From contig NAJO01000009.1 of assembly GCA_002077065.1 (NCBI GenBank), positions 496,001 through 560,000 on the forward strand: DNA of 64,000 bases. Reading direction: 5' to 3'. The translations under genes were made by a program, and so were the position numbers. Shown in pieces: positions 54,318 through 64,000 of the stretch. Position 1 is the stretch's first letter, and each line of letters opens with the position of its first letter. Under the pieces are notes generated by a model, which was given only the letters and a program-made list of their open reading frames with translations, was not told the DNA's origin and ran no database searches. Origin of the DNA: Cryoendolithus antarcticus (taxonomy: Eukaryota; Ascomycota; Dothideomycetes; Cladosporiales; Cladosporiaceae).

Positions 54318-56283
54318 TCAGCGCTTCTCCCTACGAGCGATTGCGGCACGCCACTAATTCTGGAGTTAGCTTCGTCCGACATCGCGCTGTAAGTCGAGGT
54401 CACTTACCTTAGGGTTCAAGAAGTATACTGGAATTCCAAGGAGGTAGATCCCGCAGAAGATCCCAAAGAGGATCATATACGGCGTGAGATAGTTTCCAAA
54501 TCGGTGCACCATCGGTACCAATCCAAACGATGCGCCGAAGCTCACGATATTCTTCAACCCAACTACTGTGACCAGTGCAGGACCTGGATTATGTGGGTAG
54601 GCCTCTGCAGCAAAGTGCGTAGTTGTGATGAGGCAGACAATGAATCCGAATTGAAAGAGGGTCCAGCCTGGAACGATGTCAGCCATGCTCTCTCCAAAAC
54701 GTTGGAACAGCTCGCGCCACTAGTCTCCACGCAGTGAGCGTCGGGGGTGTTGGTCACACTAGCAGGTATCTCTCTGGCGAAGAGGGCAAGTCTGCGACCT
54801 CTGTCTCCCCACGGTACATAAAGTGAATAATGCGCTAGTCTGGTGCCTTACACAGAAGCACAGACGAGTAGTGTTCGACATGGAGACCGGCAGGACCTCG
54901 AAGGAACAGAGGAAGACTTACCCATGATGATGCCCCACGCGCTATATCTCGCAGGGTTGTTCGCCGTAACCCCGTACACTACGATCGCGATTGCGCTGAC
55001 GATAGTGGGGAAAATCAGTGTGATCAGAGAGTGCTCTGGTTTGTGCTCGCCGCCGCGTCGCTTCGCAAGGAAGAGGTTGAGCTTATCGCCAAGATAACCC
55101 GCGAAGAACATCGCAGCAAAAGAGATTGGTATGATACCGCAGTTGACCAGTCCGACTTCAGCCTGGCTCCAGCCAAAGCCTTCGGTAAGGATCGATCCGT
55201 AGGTGAGAGACAAGGCGATGGTTGTCCCAAGGGTGATGGAAGTCGCCAGTATAGCCCAAACGACTGCAGGGGAACTTAAGGAAGCTGCCATTTTAGCAAG
55301 TGCGCTCAGCATCAGTCTGATAGGATGAGGCGCTACCGAGTTGATCGGGTTCAGACTCTGGAGGTAAGTTCGCTGTGGTGCGTACTCTGTCTGCTCCACT
55401 GTCATTTTTGTGCCGAAACGGTCACGCGACTCCTCATCACTGAGCACAGTAGTGACGCCGAACTCGTCTGTATGAATGACCTGACCGTCCAGCGCAAGAG
55501 GAGATCGCTTGTAACGGGTCTCGGGCAAAAGGAAGATTATTAGAAGGGTTCCAAAGGCGCAGAGGATAGTCAACAGCCAATAGAACCACCTCCAGCCGCG
55601 ATCTGCGACCAAGTAACTCACAGTGATCGTGAATACAGTGCCGATCAAGTTCTGAGTTCCCCAGTAGATGCCGAACAACAAGCCTCTCTCGTCAATAAAG
55701 CTGATGTCGCTTATGATCAGAGGTAGAACGGATTCGGTAGCTCCAGTCGCGAGGCCTTGGCAGATCCTGGCCGCCATGTGTGCGTTGATGTTGTTACTCA
55801 TGGCAGCGCCAATCGTTGATCCAAGTAGCAGGCAGCAGCAACCCAGCATTACAGGTCGTCGACCGAACACCATCGACAATGGAAGTGTGAACAGTGCCCC
55901 TAGGCATCGCGTTAGTATATTAAGTAGATCCAGCCGATGGTTTACTTGCCGAATGCCATCACCAAAGATGGGTACGTGCTAAGATTGACGATAGCCTGTG
56001 GCTGAATTCCATCACGCCCGTACAGAGCGAAGAAAGCCGGAAGGATGGATCCTAGCCCGCCCACCAGTACGAGCGAGAAGATCGAGTAACAGCAGCATGC
56101 TACCATGATGCCTGCTTTGCGCCATTTGCTCAGGTTCAGGGGATCATTGGGATCAGACGAGGGCACCGGTATTCGTCGAATGTGGCCTTGACGATTGACC
56201 AACTCCACGTTACCAGTGGCTGCGGCTATCGTTACCTCATCTTTGGCGACATCGTCGTTATAGTGAGCAAATGTCTTCTCCAT
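54318..56283 (-). CDS. MFS transporter of the putative cluster (Hol1-like)
   Basis: Exons 56283-55950, 55899-54922, 54667-54408 and 54353-54318 give 535 residues with about twelve membrane segments. The motif PSSDPNDPLNLSKWRKAG precedes the first segment, and LPLSMVFGRRPVML follows the second, as in the DHA1/Hol1 group. Intron 1 (55900-55949) uses a GC donor, GCAAGT, and is the only choice that rebuilds VMAFGALFTLPLS. Intron 2 is 254 bp, far longer than others here; it joins SAWGIIMG to WTLFQFGF. The last exon is 12 codons (PKWRAAIARREKR end), a usual carrier ending. Placed beside two oxygenases and a regulator, it probably imports the pathway substrate or exports the product. Confidence 0.88.
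54668..54921 (-). other. Unusually long (254 bp) intron in MFS gene
   Basis: It is bounded by GTAAGT and TTCCAG in minus-strand reading and is four to five times longer than most other introns of the window. The exons on both sides read continuously without it. Nothing coding is seen inside; an insertion into a former short intron is possible. Confidence 0.6.
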
Positions 56284-57121
56284 GTCGGACTGGGCTGAGT
56301 ACTGCTTGCGCTTGTTGACCTTTTACGATGCAGTGGGGGACAAAAGTGCCTCATGTCTCTGCACGAGGAGAAGCCTTGTACATGACCCTGGCCACGATCC
56401 GACATGGTCTTGATCGTATCGTGGTGTTTAGTCGGTGTTGCTGCTACGAGATCCGGCAGGCGTTGACCTCCGCACGCCACCCCACAGATCAAGCCATCGG
56501 CATCTGTGGGCACGCGATCTAGGATCTAGACCAAGCAAGTGAAGCCTGCGGGACAAATGATTGGGTATTCACTGCAAGTCCGCGTGGTATTGATCGGCCG
56601 CGACATCCCATTGGATCGGATGGGCGTTCGAGGCAGACTACTCAATAGGCTTGAATGTTTTGTCGACAGGAGGTGGAAGTTGTTCCCCGGATCCTTAGTC
56701 AGCAGAATCTTCCACTCACCGCGTTCAGTTTTGGTGGTACAAATGTAGTTGTTCAGTGATGGCCGCCGTGGAGGGCCCAATCGTGCCTCTGCTTCTCCCA
56801 ATATGTGCGCAGTGCTCACTACCTTCGTGGCGCTTCTTGCAGTAATGGTGGCCCACGCCGATGCACCTCCAAGAGCATCTATCAGGGAGCCGTCCTGACT
56901 AGACTGTCGCATCGCGTCTGGGCAAGAAGACCTCCCAACTTTCAGGTCATTATCAAGCACATCAGGTAGCTATCCAATCTGAGCGCGGTGTAGATGAACG
57001 CATTCAATCTTTACCAATTCTCGACGGCAGTCTCCGCAGGATTATGACAGCTAGGCAATATGCACAGAACCTTACCCTAGGCAAGAGACCAAGGTCTTCA
57101 TAAGCTACAATTCTGAAATGT
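56284..57121. other. Intergenic region, 838 bp, with possible third foldback copy
   Basis: It lies between the MFS start and the monooxygenase stop. No gene is seen. 56786-56990 may be a decayed copy of the foldback element found at 5.9-6.7 kb. Confidence 0.45.
56786..56990. mobile_element. Possible decayed third copy of the foldback element
   Basis: The left end reads cctctgcttctccca, matching the end of the other copies at most positions, and is followed within 15 bases by cgcagtgctcact, close to cgcaatgctcct of copy 2. The midpoint holds a 5-bp stem (tcagg/cctga, 56882-56898). The right end is poorly kept (gagcgcggtg then TA). Length about 205 bp. Low confidence. Confidence 0.3.
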
Positions 57122-58433
57122 TCAAGAGACAGCTACCATAGCCCGACTCTGCCACTCCTTTGCTCCTTTGTAGCCACAATTGTAGTCCATGAACTCATCC
57201 GGACGCAGAGTCACTTCATTACTTCCCTTCGCTGTGGCTGGCTTTGTCGAATCTCGACTGTACTTTTGGATCAAGCTAGCCCTCTCGTACCGGCACTGGA
57301 AGACCTTGCTTAATGTCTCCTCCACATCCTCTCGACTTGGTACGCCGTGTACGTCTTCGAAGTACGCACCCAGCGCCTCTGCGTCCTCGAACGCCTGGCT
57401 AGCACCTTGCCCTTGCGTTGGCAGCATCGCATGTGCAGCGTCACCGATCAGGATCACTCTACCCTTAGTCCATGTGTCCAAAGGGTCGATGTCGCGCAGC
57501 TGCCACAAACCGAGATCCGTCGCTTGTCGGAACACTGCTTTCATCCAGCCGGGGAACGACTTGTAAGTCTCAAGCATCTGGCTCAGGTCCCCTTTCGAGA
57601 CCCACGATTGCTTGCTATCGGCATCTTCGTTCAGACGATCGTCTGGGACTAGGCCGACGATGCTGTACAAACTACCTTCACGTGCTGGACCCATGATGAG
57701 TCGACAATCATGCGCTAGCATCATGGTGGTGAATGGCTTGGTGGGTTCCAGCAATGTGGTAAACTCGGCGGCTTCTTTTACAAGAACATCGGTGGGTATG
57801 ACCATCCGGTAAGCTGAGAAGCCTGTAGGGATTGCATTGACTTCATGGCCGAGCACATGTTTGCGAAGGGCGCTGTGTATGCCATCCGCCGCAACGATGA
57901 CATCCGCAGAGAGCTGGTCGCCTGTCTCGAGCAATACAGTTCCTTCGGATGGATTGCAGTCTACGACCTGCGTCCCCAGTCAGTGGGTCGTCCTTTCGAA
58001 CAAGGTTTCGTGGGTAACCGCCTACCTTCGAAGATGTTCGAATCATGACAGGTCGGCCCGCCCTTTCCTCGCAAGTTGCAGCTCGGAGCAGGCATGCGTG
58101 CAAATCCTGGCGGTGGTACATGACTCTGTTGCCATCGTACTTCGTTTGGCTGAGGAGTGGCACCGTGTTGACGAGCTTCCCCTCCGCATTGAAGATCCGG
58201 AAGCCATGATCGATCGTGCCTCGAGCCTCATTGAGCGTATCGATTCCCCATTCGTTTCGGACGATGATCTCAGCATTTGGCTGAAGAGAAATGGTCGCTC
58301 CGATCTCAGACGCCAGCCTTGACTGTTCCAGAATGGTGATCTCGCGGCCAGGCGCCCGCAGTGCTATCGCTGCCGCCAAACCTGCGATACCGCCGCCGCA
58401 GATGATGATCCGGAATGGCATTGACGAGGGCAT
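57122..58433 (-). CDS. FAD-dependent monooxygenase (salicylate hydroxylase-like)
   Basis: Exons 58433-58026 and 57967-57122 give 417 residues, normal for a group A flavoprotein hydroxylase. It uses FAD and NAD(P)H to hydroxylate an aromatic or related ring. Motifs: the dinucleotide fold IIICGGGIAGLAAAIAL, the DG motif VIVAADGIHSALR, and the GD motif VILIGDAAHAMLPTQGQGASQAFEDAEALG. MIRTSSK joins VVDCNPSEGTV across a 58-bp phase-0 intron. Closest in style to salicylate or 6-hydroxynicotinate 3-monooxygenases, but the substrate cannot be read. It is divergent from the PhyH oxygenase across 538 bp, suggesting shared control. An inner ATG at 58421 is an alternative start. Confidence 0.92.
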
Positions 58434-58971
58434 TTTGCGTGCTTTGTGAGGTGTTTGCGACGCCGAGAACGAGAAGACCGAGCCAGACGCATGAGCGTAA
58501 TGTTGGAGTAGACATCGCAGCTCGTCGATCTGGTGACCTGGCTGCTTGTATGCTCGCGCAGTGTTCTTGTAGCCGGGTACACTTCCGAAGTGGGAGACCA
58601 GTACACCAGCCCGACTTGGAGAATTCCATCACGCACTAGGAAGTCTGTACTCGCATGCATGGTCATGGGCGCCCAGACCCGGTACAGACTTTCACACGAC
58701 AACATTGCCCACATAAGCCGATGTGCCGACGTGGGCCACACGCAGTGTCTGGACGTACTGTTGAAACCATGGACCGGATTGTGGGCAGACCCAGGCGACA
58801 ATCATCCACACTAGCCACCTTCAGTCTGGCCTTGCCGTAACATGTGGACGTTCTCGGCGGTGCTATTTCAACATTTACCTCTCCATGAGCCAAATCTGCC
58901 TCTGCACTATTCCCCGGATTTTCGAGCCGAGGACATAAGGGCATCAAACGAAGACGCCGACATTCGAAGCA
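58434..58971. promoter_or_regulatory. Divergent promoter region, monooxygenase / PhyH oxygenase
   Basis: 538 bp shared between two oxygenase genes facing away from each other. Several CGG and CCG triplets occur, as expected for Zn2Cys6 sites, but I could not pick one convincing spaced pair. A long antisense frame here is not credible. Confidence 0.45.
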
Positions 58972-60318
58972 ATGGCGACTACTACGATCACGCAGGAGGC
59001 ACGTCCGGCACGTATGACTGTGCAGCCGTCCAGGAACAACGCCCTCAAAGTTGATGGAACCGACCCGAAATTTGGAGATTGGAGGGATGACTTTGTTCGT
59101 GATGGCTATGCCGTGATCAAAGGCGCAGTCCCTCGCGAGAGAGCAGACAAGTATGCCGATGGCATGTTTAGCTGGCTGGAAGGCTTGTATGTTCAGTAGT
59201 AAACCGTCCTTAGGTCGTACCGATATTGACTCTCTACCCTCAGCAACCTCGGCTTTGATCGTAACGATCTGTCCACCGTCCATAAGGACAAATTACCAAC
59301 CATCAATGAGAAGGGCATGTGCCTGCAATATGCTGTCACTCACGAGGACTTCGCCTGGGCAATTCGAGGCGAGCCTGGCGTCATCGATGTCTTCGAGAAG
59401 GCGTATGACACAGAGGACCTTATCGTCTCCTTCGATGCAGTCAATTTCGGATTCCCGGGGTAAGTGCATTGCTTCTTACGTGCTTCCCAAGCTTGCCACT
59501 GACGCATCTTAGCCGCACAGATATCGCGAAGAATGTGCCGTGGCCGCACCAAGATCAGGATCCCACAAAGCCCGGTTTCCGGTGTCTTCAAGGTTTAGGT
59601 GAGACAAACATCAACATACATCCTGTGCATACACTGACAAGCGAAAAAAGTTAATCTATTGCCAAACGGCCCCAAGGACGGAGGCCTCATCGTCTGCAAA
59701 GGTGGACATCTCCTGTCCGAGGAATTCCATGAGGCCATGAAGGATGAACCCAGGATTCCGGCGTGGACTAACGAGTGGTTCGGTTTCACTGATAGTGAGT
59801 GTATGGTCGAACCGTTAAGGTGAGCGATACTGACGATCCGTAGATGGCATGAAGTGGCTTGAGGAGAAGGGTCTCGAATGGATCAAGATCTGCGCTGAGC
59901 CCGGTGATCTACTCCTGGTCAGTACAGTCCTTTCAACACTCGTGTGATGCTCGCAGACTGACTTATACTTTTGCAGTGGGACTCCCGCACACCACATTAC
60001 AACTTGAGCTCCGAGACTCACCAGCCGCGCTTCTGCGTCTACACATGCTACATGCCCGTTACCGATGCATCGCAAGCTGATCTTCTCAAGAAGAAATCGG
60101 CTCTGGATCGATGGGTGGGTACCACTCATTGGCCAAATGCTAGGCATACCGGCTCGAACGTGGCGAAGCGAGATGGCGCAGATGATCCCCACAACCGTTT
60201 CGAGCCTGTCAACAAGCCAGTGATGAACGAGCGGACCTTTAAGTTGACCGGTATCCCGTACATCGTAGCGGACGAGGCAGGTGCTGACGCTGTCGAGGCA
60301 TCAGCTGCAAGAACATGA
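58972..60318 (+). CDS. Phytanoyl-CoA dioxygenase (PhyH) family protein
   Basis: Six exons (58972-59186, 59244-59459, 59513-59598, 59651-59794, 59844-59917, 59977-60318) give 358 residues. It should use Fe(II) and 2-oxoglutarate to hydroxylate or otherwise oxidise a substrate. Visible family features: FVRDGYAVIKGAVPRERADKY, then WPHQDQDP with the HxD iron ligands, VNLLPNGPKDGGLIVCKGGH, GDLLLWDSRTPHYNL with the distal His, and a following Arg in HQPRFCVY that could bind 2-oxoglutarate. All five introns (49-59 bp) agree in phase and rebuild conserved segments such as GDLLL-WDSR. It belongs to a group widespread in fungi without a known substrate. The neighbouring flavin hydroxylase suggests two successive oxidations. 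Confidence 0.9.
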
Positions 60319-60758
60319 TGGTGCAATAGTGGGTGTTCGGCGCATGTATACCATGAACTTATCCCAAGAGCTTTGATGAGTTCCAGACGCAGCCCGGTCC
60401 GTCTTGCTTCCCCGGGAGCGCCCCGAATGTGACTGTAGCTGCTGTGGCTGCAGGATCAGTGGCTTGATCTCGTAGCTCCTATCGAATGAGAGAACCTGGT
60501 GGAATCTTCAGTCTGGAAGTGTTGTGCTCATCGAACCCGACTTCCTGTGCACTCCAAATGTCAAACTGCGGCAGCATTGATTTCAAGATGCGTCTTAAAT
60601 CGCGCAGATACCGCGTCACAGAGATATCGTACATACATTGCGCTCCATAGATCAGTATCCGCCAGCCACACGGACATTGCAAGTCGCTACGCTGACCATG
60701 CGTCCTGTCCGAAACAGGCCGGAGTGAGACTGATATCGCTTTACACGAACTTGACGTC
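60319..60758. other. Convergent intergenic region, 440 bp
   Basis: Between the stops of the PhyH oxygenase and the regulator. Nothing beyond 3' flanks recognised. Confidence 0.5.
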
Positions 60759-63700
60759 TCACCGCAGGTTACCAAGGTCATCCATCAACGTACAGAGGCT
60801 CTTGATCAGCTGCGGCATGCCATCCCGAGTCTCCGTTGGACAATTGGCTTGCAGTGTTGCAGAGCCTACGGCCAGCACTGATGACGGGTTGCGCAGTTCA
60901 CAGACACGGCCGTCCGGAAAGCGTATGCAAGGACGGCCGTCGCCAGTGTGCACGAAGACATCTGTAGATTCGTCCTTGATGTCATCCAATACGACCTGCG
61001 TGACACTTTGTGTGCGGAGGAGTCCCGGGGGCGAAGAGCGCCTGTGGCTAGACGCGGGAGTGTTGGTCCCGGTGCGTCTCGCCGAGTCCCTGCAGAGCAT
61101 TCCATACGTCCACAACACCATGACGGCGTGATAGGTGACGAATGAGTCCGCACCGCGTAGCTGGAAAGGGGGCACTGCTTTCGCTGCACGCATCGCTTGC
61201 GCAGCGTGCCATACCGCGACTCTGGCGGACTTTCCCTTTACCCAGACTTGGAGATCGTGGTATGCGCGATGGGCTTCGAGCTCGCCACATTTCCCTGCAA
61301 ATCGCATGACTGTGTCGATATCGATGTTCAAGATCATCATTAAGAAGGCATGGATCAGGCGCGTTGTTGCCGGTAGGTTTGCCAGGCTGGGCTCGAAGTC
61401 TCTCAGCTTTTGCGACAAGGAATGTTGGCGAGCTTGCAGCCATAGCGTGTTCGAGGGGTCACCACCATTAGCTTGTTCTGTTGTAAAAAGGAAGTCAGCG
61501 GTAATGTCACGTGGTGTCACTATCGTCGAGACCACGTACCTTTTAGCACGGTGGCCTGTTGATTGTACTCCCAGATCTGTGCTGCAATGCCGTACAGGAA
61601 CGTTGTGGCCGCCAAAGTCCTGTCGATGTTCTGTGGCAGGAACTGCACCACGTCATTGGTGGACAACAACGACCTCAGAGACACTGAGGATACACGAGTA
61701 CTGTTGGTCCTGGACATATTCTCCAAGTACAGCGTTCTCCAGGTCTCAGCCGAAGGTGCGAGCCACAGGTCTCTGGAAGCTGGTAGCGGCACTGTCAGCT
61801 CGGCGTAGGATATAAGACATTGGCGATGTCTGGCGATAGTCATGAGCATGTCATGTTCGAAAAGATGGTACACAAGCCGTTTGAAAGACTCCTGTTGCGC
61901 CCATCGCCGCCACAAAGCCTCAGTTACTTCTGGGCTGTCGCTTGCTGACGGACTGATTTCTTCGTAGGCGACCTTGTCGAGCTTGCCGAATCGTCGCAAA
62001 GCTGTGATTACAGGCTGAAGGTTCGACTCGGCGATCTCCATTTTCCTCTTGTAGCTTCATAATCGTCAGCAAAGTTCTTGAGTCGTGCCTGCTGGAAATA
62101 ACGTACCCGCAAAAGCCGCACACATCTAGCCAGATCATCGATGCCTGGAGGTATTGTAGATCCCGGACGCTGCTGTTGTCTTCCTCACTAGCAGATGCCA
62201 AAGCCACACGGGCTATCTCAAGCAGCACGAGTCCAGTACGAGATATTGAAGGAACCCCAAAACATACGCAGCCAGCTGCAATCAGCGCCACTAATAGCTC
62301 CGTTCGAGTGTTGTCGGACGAAAACGTGTAGGGATGAATCCAGGCGTCGCTCTCCAGCCGTTTGGTGATGCCTACTTTGAGAAGCAGCTCGAGGCAGTCG
62401 TTCGACGGGAAAGTAGGTACAGAGATCTGTGAGTTTGCAGTCTTGATAACGAGCTGGAATATTCGATCTCGAGATTGAGATGACAGATCGTCGGGAATTG
62501 CGACCGAAGGGGCATGGGGTGTATGAGGAGAAGCTGCAAGATTCATGCTCCGTTCGTCTACCTGGATACGATTATGCTCGGAAAACGCATTGGAACCGCT
62601 TCCAGGCATCCACAGCCTTGTACAACAAGTTAGCAGCCTTTCGTAATCTTGCAACCACACCATTGTCAAGCGTAGGTATAGAGTTGACTTGCCAGGGAGA
62701 GTCTTCTAGGAAGATACTGTGGCGCTGTCTGGCTGACTCATTTGGTTTCATGGTTCGTTGGTGCTCCTTCCCAATGACATCGACTTCATGAGTATGCATT
62801 GGTACTGCTGCTGGTAACGGGTCCATTGCCTTGTCAATCGCCAAGGAGAAATCGATATCGAAAATTGAGGAACTTCCAATCCAGTCTTCCTGCTCAGGTA
62901 TCATGGCAGAAAGCTCTGGAGGGACCATAACATCATCGCCGCCAACCCATGTCTGATTCGGCACCATGATCGACTCGAAGAAGGCCGGAAATGCCGAATT
63001 GAATGCAGCATCCCAATCATCTGGACTAGCCAGAGGGATAGTACTCGCCGCCATGATCGTCGAGTCGGTCGGAGCTTGAGAAGCGAATCCCATATCTGCG
63101 AAACCATGCATCGACCCATTGTCCTGGTTGTTGCTCGGACCATCTGCTCGCGAGGTCGTCGCCGAGGCAGAAGACGGTGACTGATCTGTTGGGCTGGCTG
63201 CGAGTCCAACGCGACTGAGCGACTCGCTTGAGCATGCGACTCCGCGCTTTCGACATCGCTTGCAAGGCCGTTCGTCGTCTGCCGTAAGTCTTAGAGATGC
63301 GACACGCGTCCATGCTACCAGTGCTATGCTCACCACACTTCAGCTTCGACTTCACACAGGCATCGCAGGCCTTTACAGCCCTTTCTATCGACCTCTCGAG
63401 TCCTTTGTTGCCTTGACTGCGATTCTTCTCGTGGGTCGCTTGATGTCGCAGTAACAGATCCCTGCGAGTCATCGATCAGCTTTGAACAACGATCTGAAGG
63501 GGGGATCGGTCCATCTCTAGGTACGTACCGTCGATTGAATCCCCTAGGACACTCCGAGCATCGAAACGTTCTTGCATTACGATCTGTGCGTTGTAAGCTC
63601 AAGCATAACACGTGGTCAACATTAAAGACACCTCAGACAACCCGGCCATCTTTGGATCGTACTCACGTGAATCTAGATGCCTGTCAAGATGGTCACGACG

Positions 63701-63784
63701 CTCGTAGCTGCGCGCGCACACTTGGCAAGCGTGTGCGTGCTTGGTGTCCTCATTTCCCGGCGGCGTAGTGCTCACGGTGGCCAT
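60759..63784 (-). CDS. C2H2 plus Zn2Cys6 pathway-type transcription factor
   Basis: Seven exons (63784-63667, 63583-63529, 63461-63334, 63278-62614, 62561-62107, 62054-61540, 61477-60759) give about 884 residues. Two classical C2H2 fingers (Cys 20, Cys 23, His 36, His 40; Cys 48, Cys 51, His 64, His 68) are followed by a complete Zn2Cys6 cluster (C90, C93, C100, C106, C109, C116; spacing 2-6-5-2-6). Residues from about 320 resemble the fungal-specific transcription factor domain (for example LDVCGFCGYKRKMEIAESNLQPVI, ALWRRWAQQESFKRLVYHLFEHD, LLIS-type CLISYAELTVPLPASRDLW). Introns cut through both fingers and the cluster and restore them exactly. The 52-bp intron at 62562-62613 is the least certain. 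Position at the edge of the oxygenase group suggests local control. Confidence 0.88.
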
Positions 63785-64000
63785 CTCCGCACCTGATGCA
63801 GAATCAAGCCAACGTACGGCATACGGTCTGAGTGGGAACAAGCGAAGCGTGCGGTCTCAGATATATTGCTGACCCGAAGAAGCGTGTCAAGTGGACAGTG
63901 AGACGCGGAGAAGGTGGACCATCTCCAGTCTGGTGCCCCCGCATGGTGCCACGCGATGGGAGCTGCATCTCATCGACGTGTTCACCCGAAGTCTCGCCAG

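Noticed and set aside
58663..59283. 206-codon minus-strand frame in the monooxygenase/PhyH promoter.
   Set aside because: It overlaps exon 1 of the PhyH gene antisense and has no recognisable domain.
63785..64000. Possible start of another gene at the right edge.
   Set aside because: Only about 216 bp remain, no coding frame is supported, and it is most simply the regulator's promoter.

Overview
The window is nuclear DNA of a filamentous ascomycete (Pezizomycotina). Many genes are interrupted by short introns, mostly 44-83 bp with GT...AG ends. The families present are typical of that group: an APSES factor of the Xbp1 type, Hol1-like MFS carriers, a GH53 galactanase, a zinc-finger PRMT3, a fungal Yen1/GEN1 nuclease, and a PARP fused to an E2-like domain. 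A Dothideomycete is my best guess, but that is inference from protein style and not from a marker gene. I recognise 29 protein-coding loci. There is no rRNA gene, no intact tRNA, no CRISPR array and no autonomous transposon.

Layout. 0-6.7 kb: a protein with a coding minisatellite, a very large protein joining zinc-ribbon repeats to a Zn2Cys6-like cluster, then a gene-poor stretch with two copies of a small foldback element. 6.7-10.7 kb: a short-chain dehydrogenase, the KEOPS kinase Bud32 and a mitochondrial PP2C phosphatase whose frame breaks once. 11.6-16.9 kb: a group of probable secreted or accessory hydrolases (LVIVD-repeat protein, GH53 galactanase, beta-lactamase-like serine hydrolase). 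17.3-21.2 kb: PRMT3 and an MFS carrier. 23-30.6 kb: PHD protein, PARP/E2 fusion and a Cog7-like Golgi tether. 31.4-35.3 kb: secreted aldose 1-epimerase, FAH-family enzyme and an atypical SDR. 36.7-48.7 kb: mostly housekeeping or nuclear genes arranged as divergent pairs (Nop58 with an Arp10-like protein, Yen1/GEN1 with a 999-residue disordered protein), plus an unknown protein. 48.7-53.9 kb: a GST with an extra C-terminal domain, 2 kb without genes, and the Xbp1-like APSES regulator.

54.3-63.8 kb is the most interesting stretch: an MFS carrier, an FAD monooxygenase, a 2-oxoglutarate/iron oxygenase (PhyH family) and a regulator carrying two C2H2 fingers plus a Zn2Cys6 cluster lie side by side. 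This is the composition of a small, pathway-specific catabolic or secondary-metabolite cluster with its own transporter and regulator; the substrate cannot be read from sequence.

Exon boundaries were built by hand from splice signals and reading phase. Where a start codon or intron is doubtful, the entry says so.
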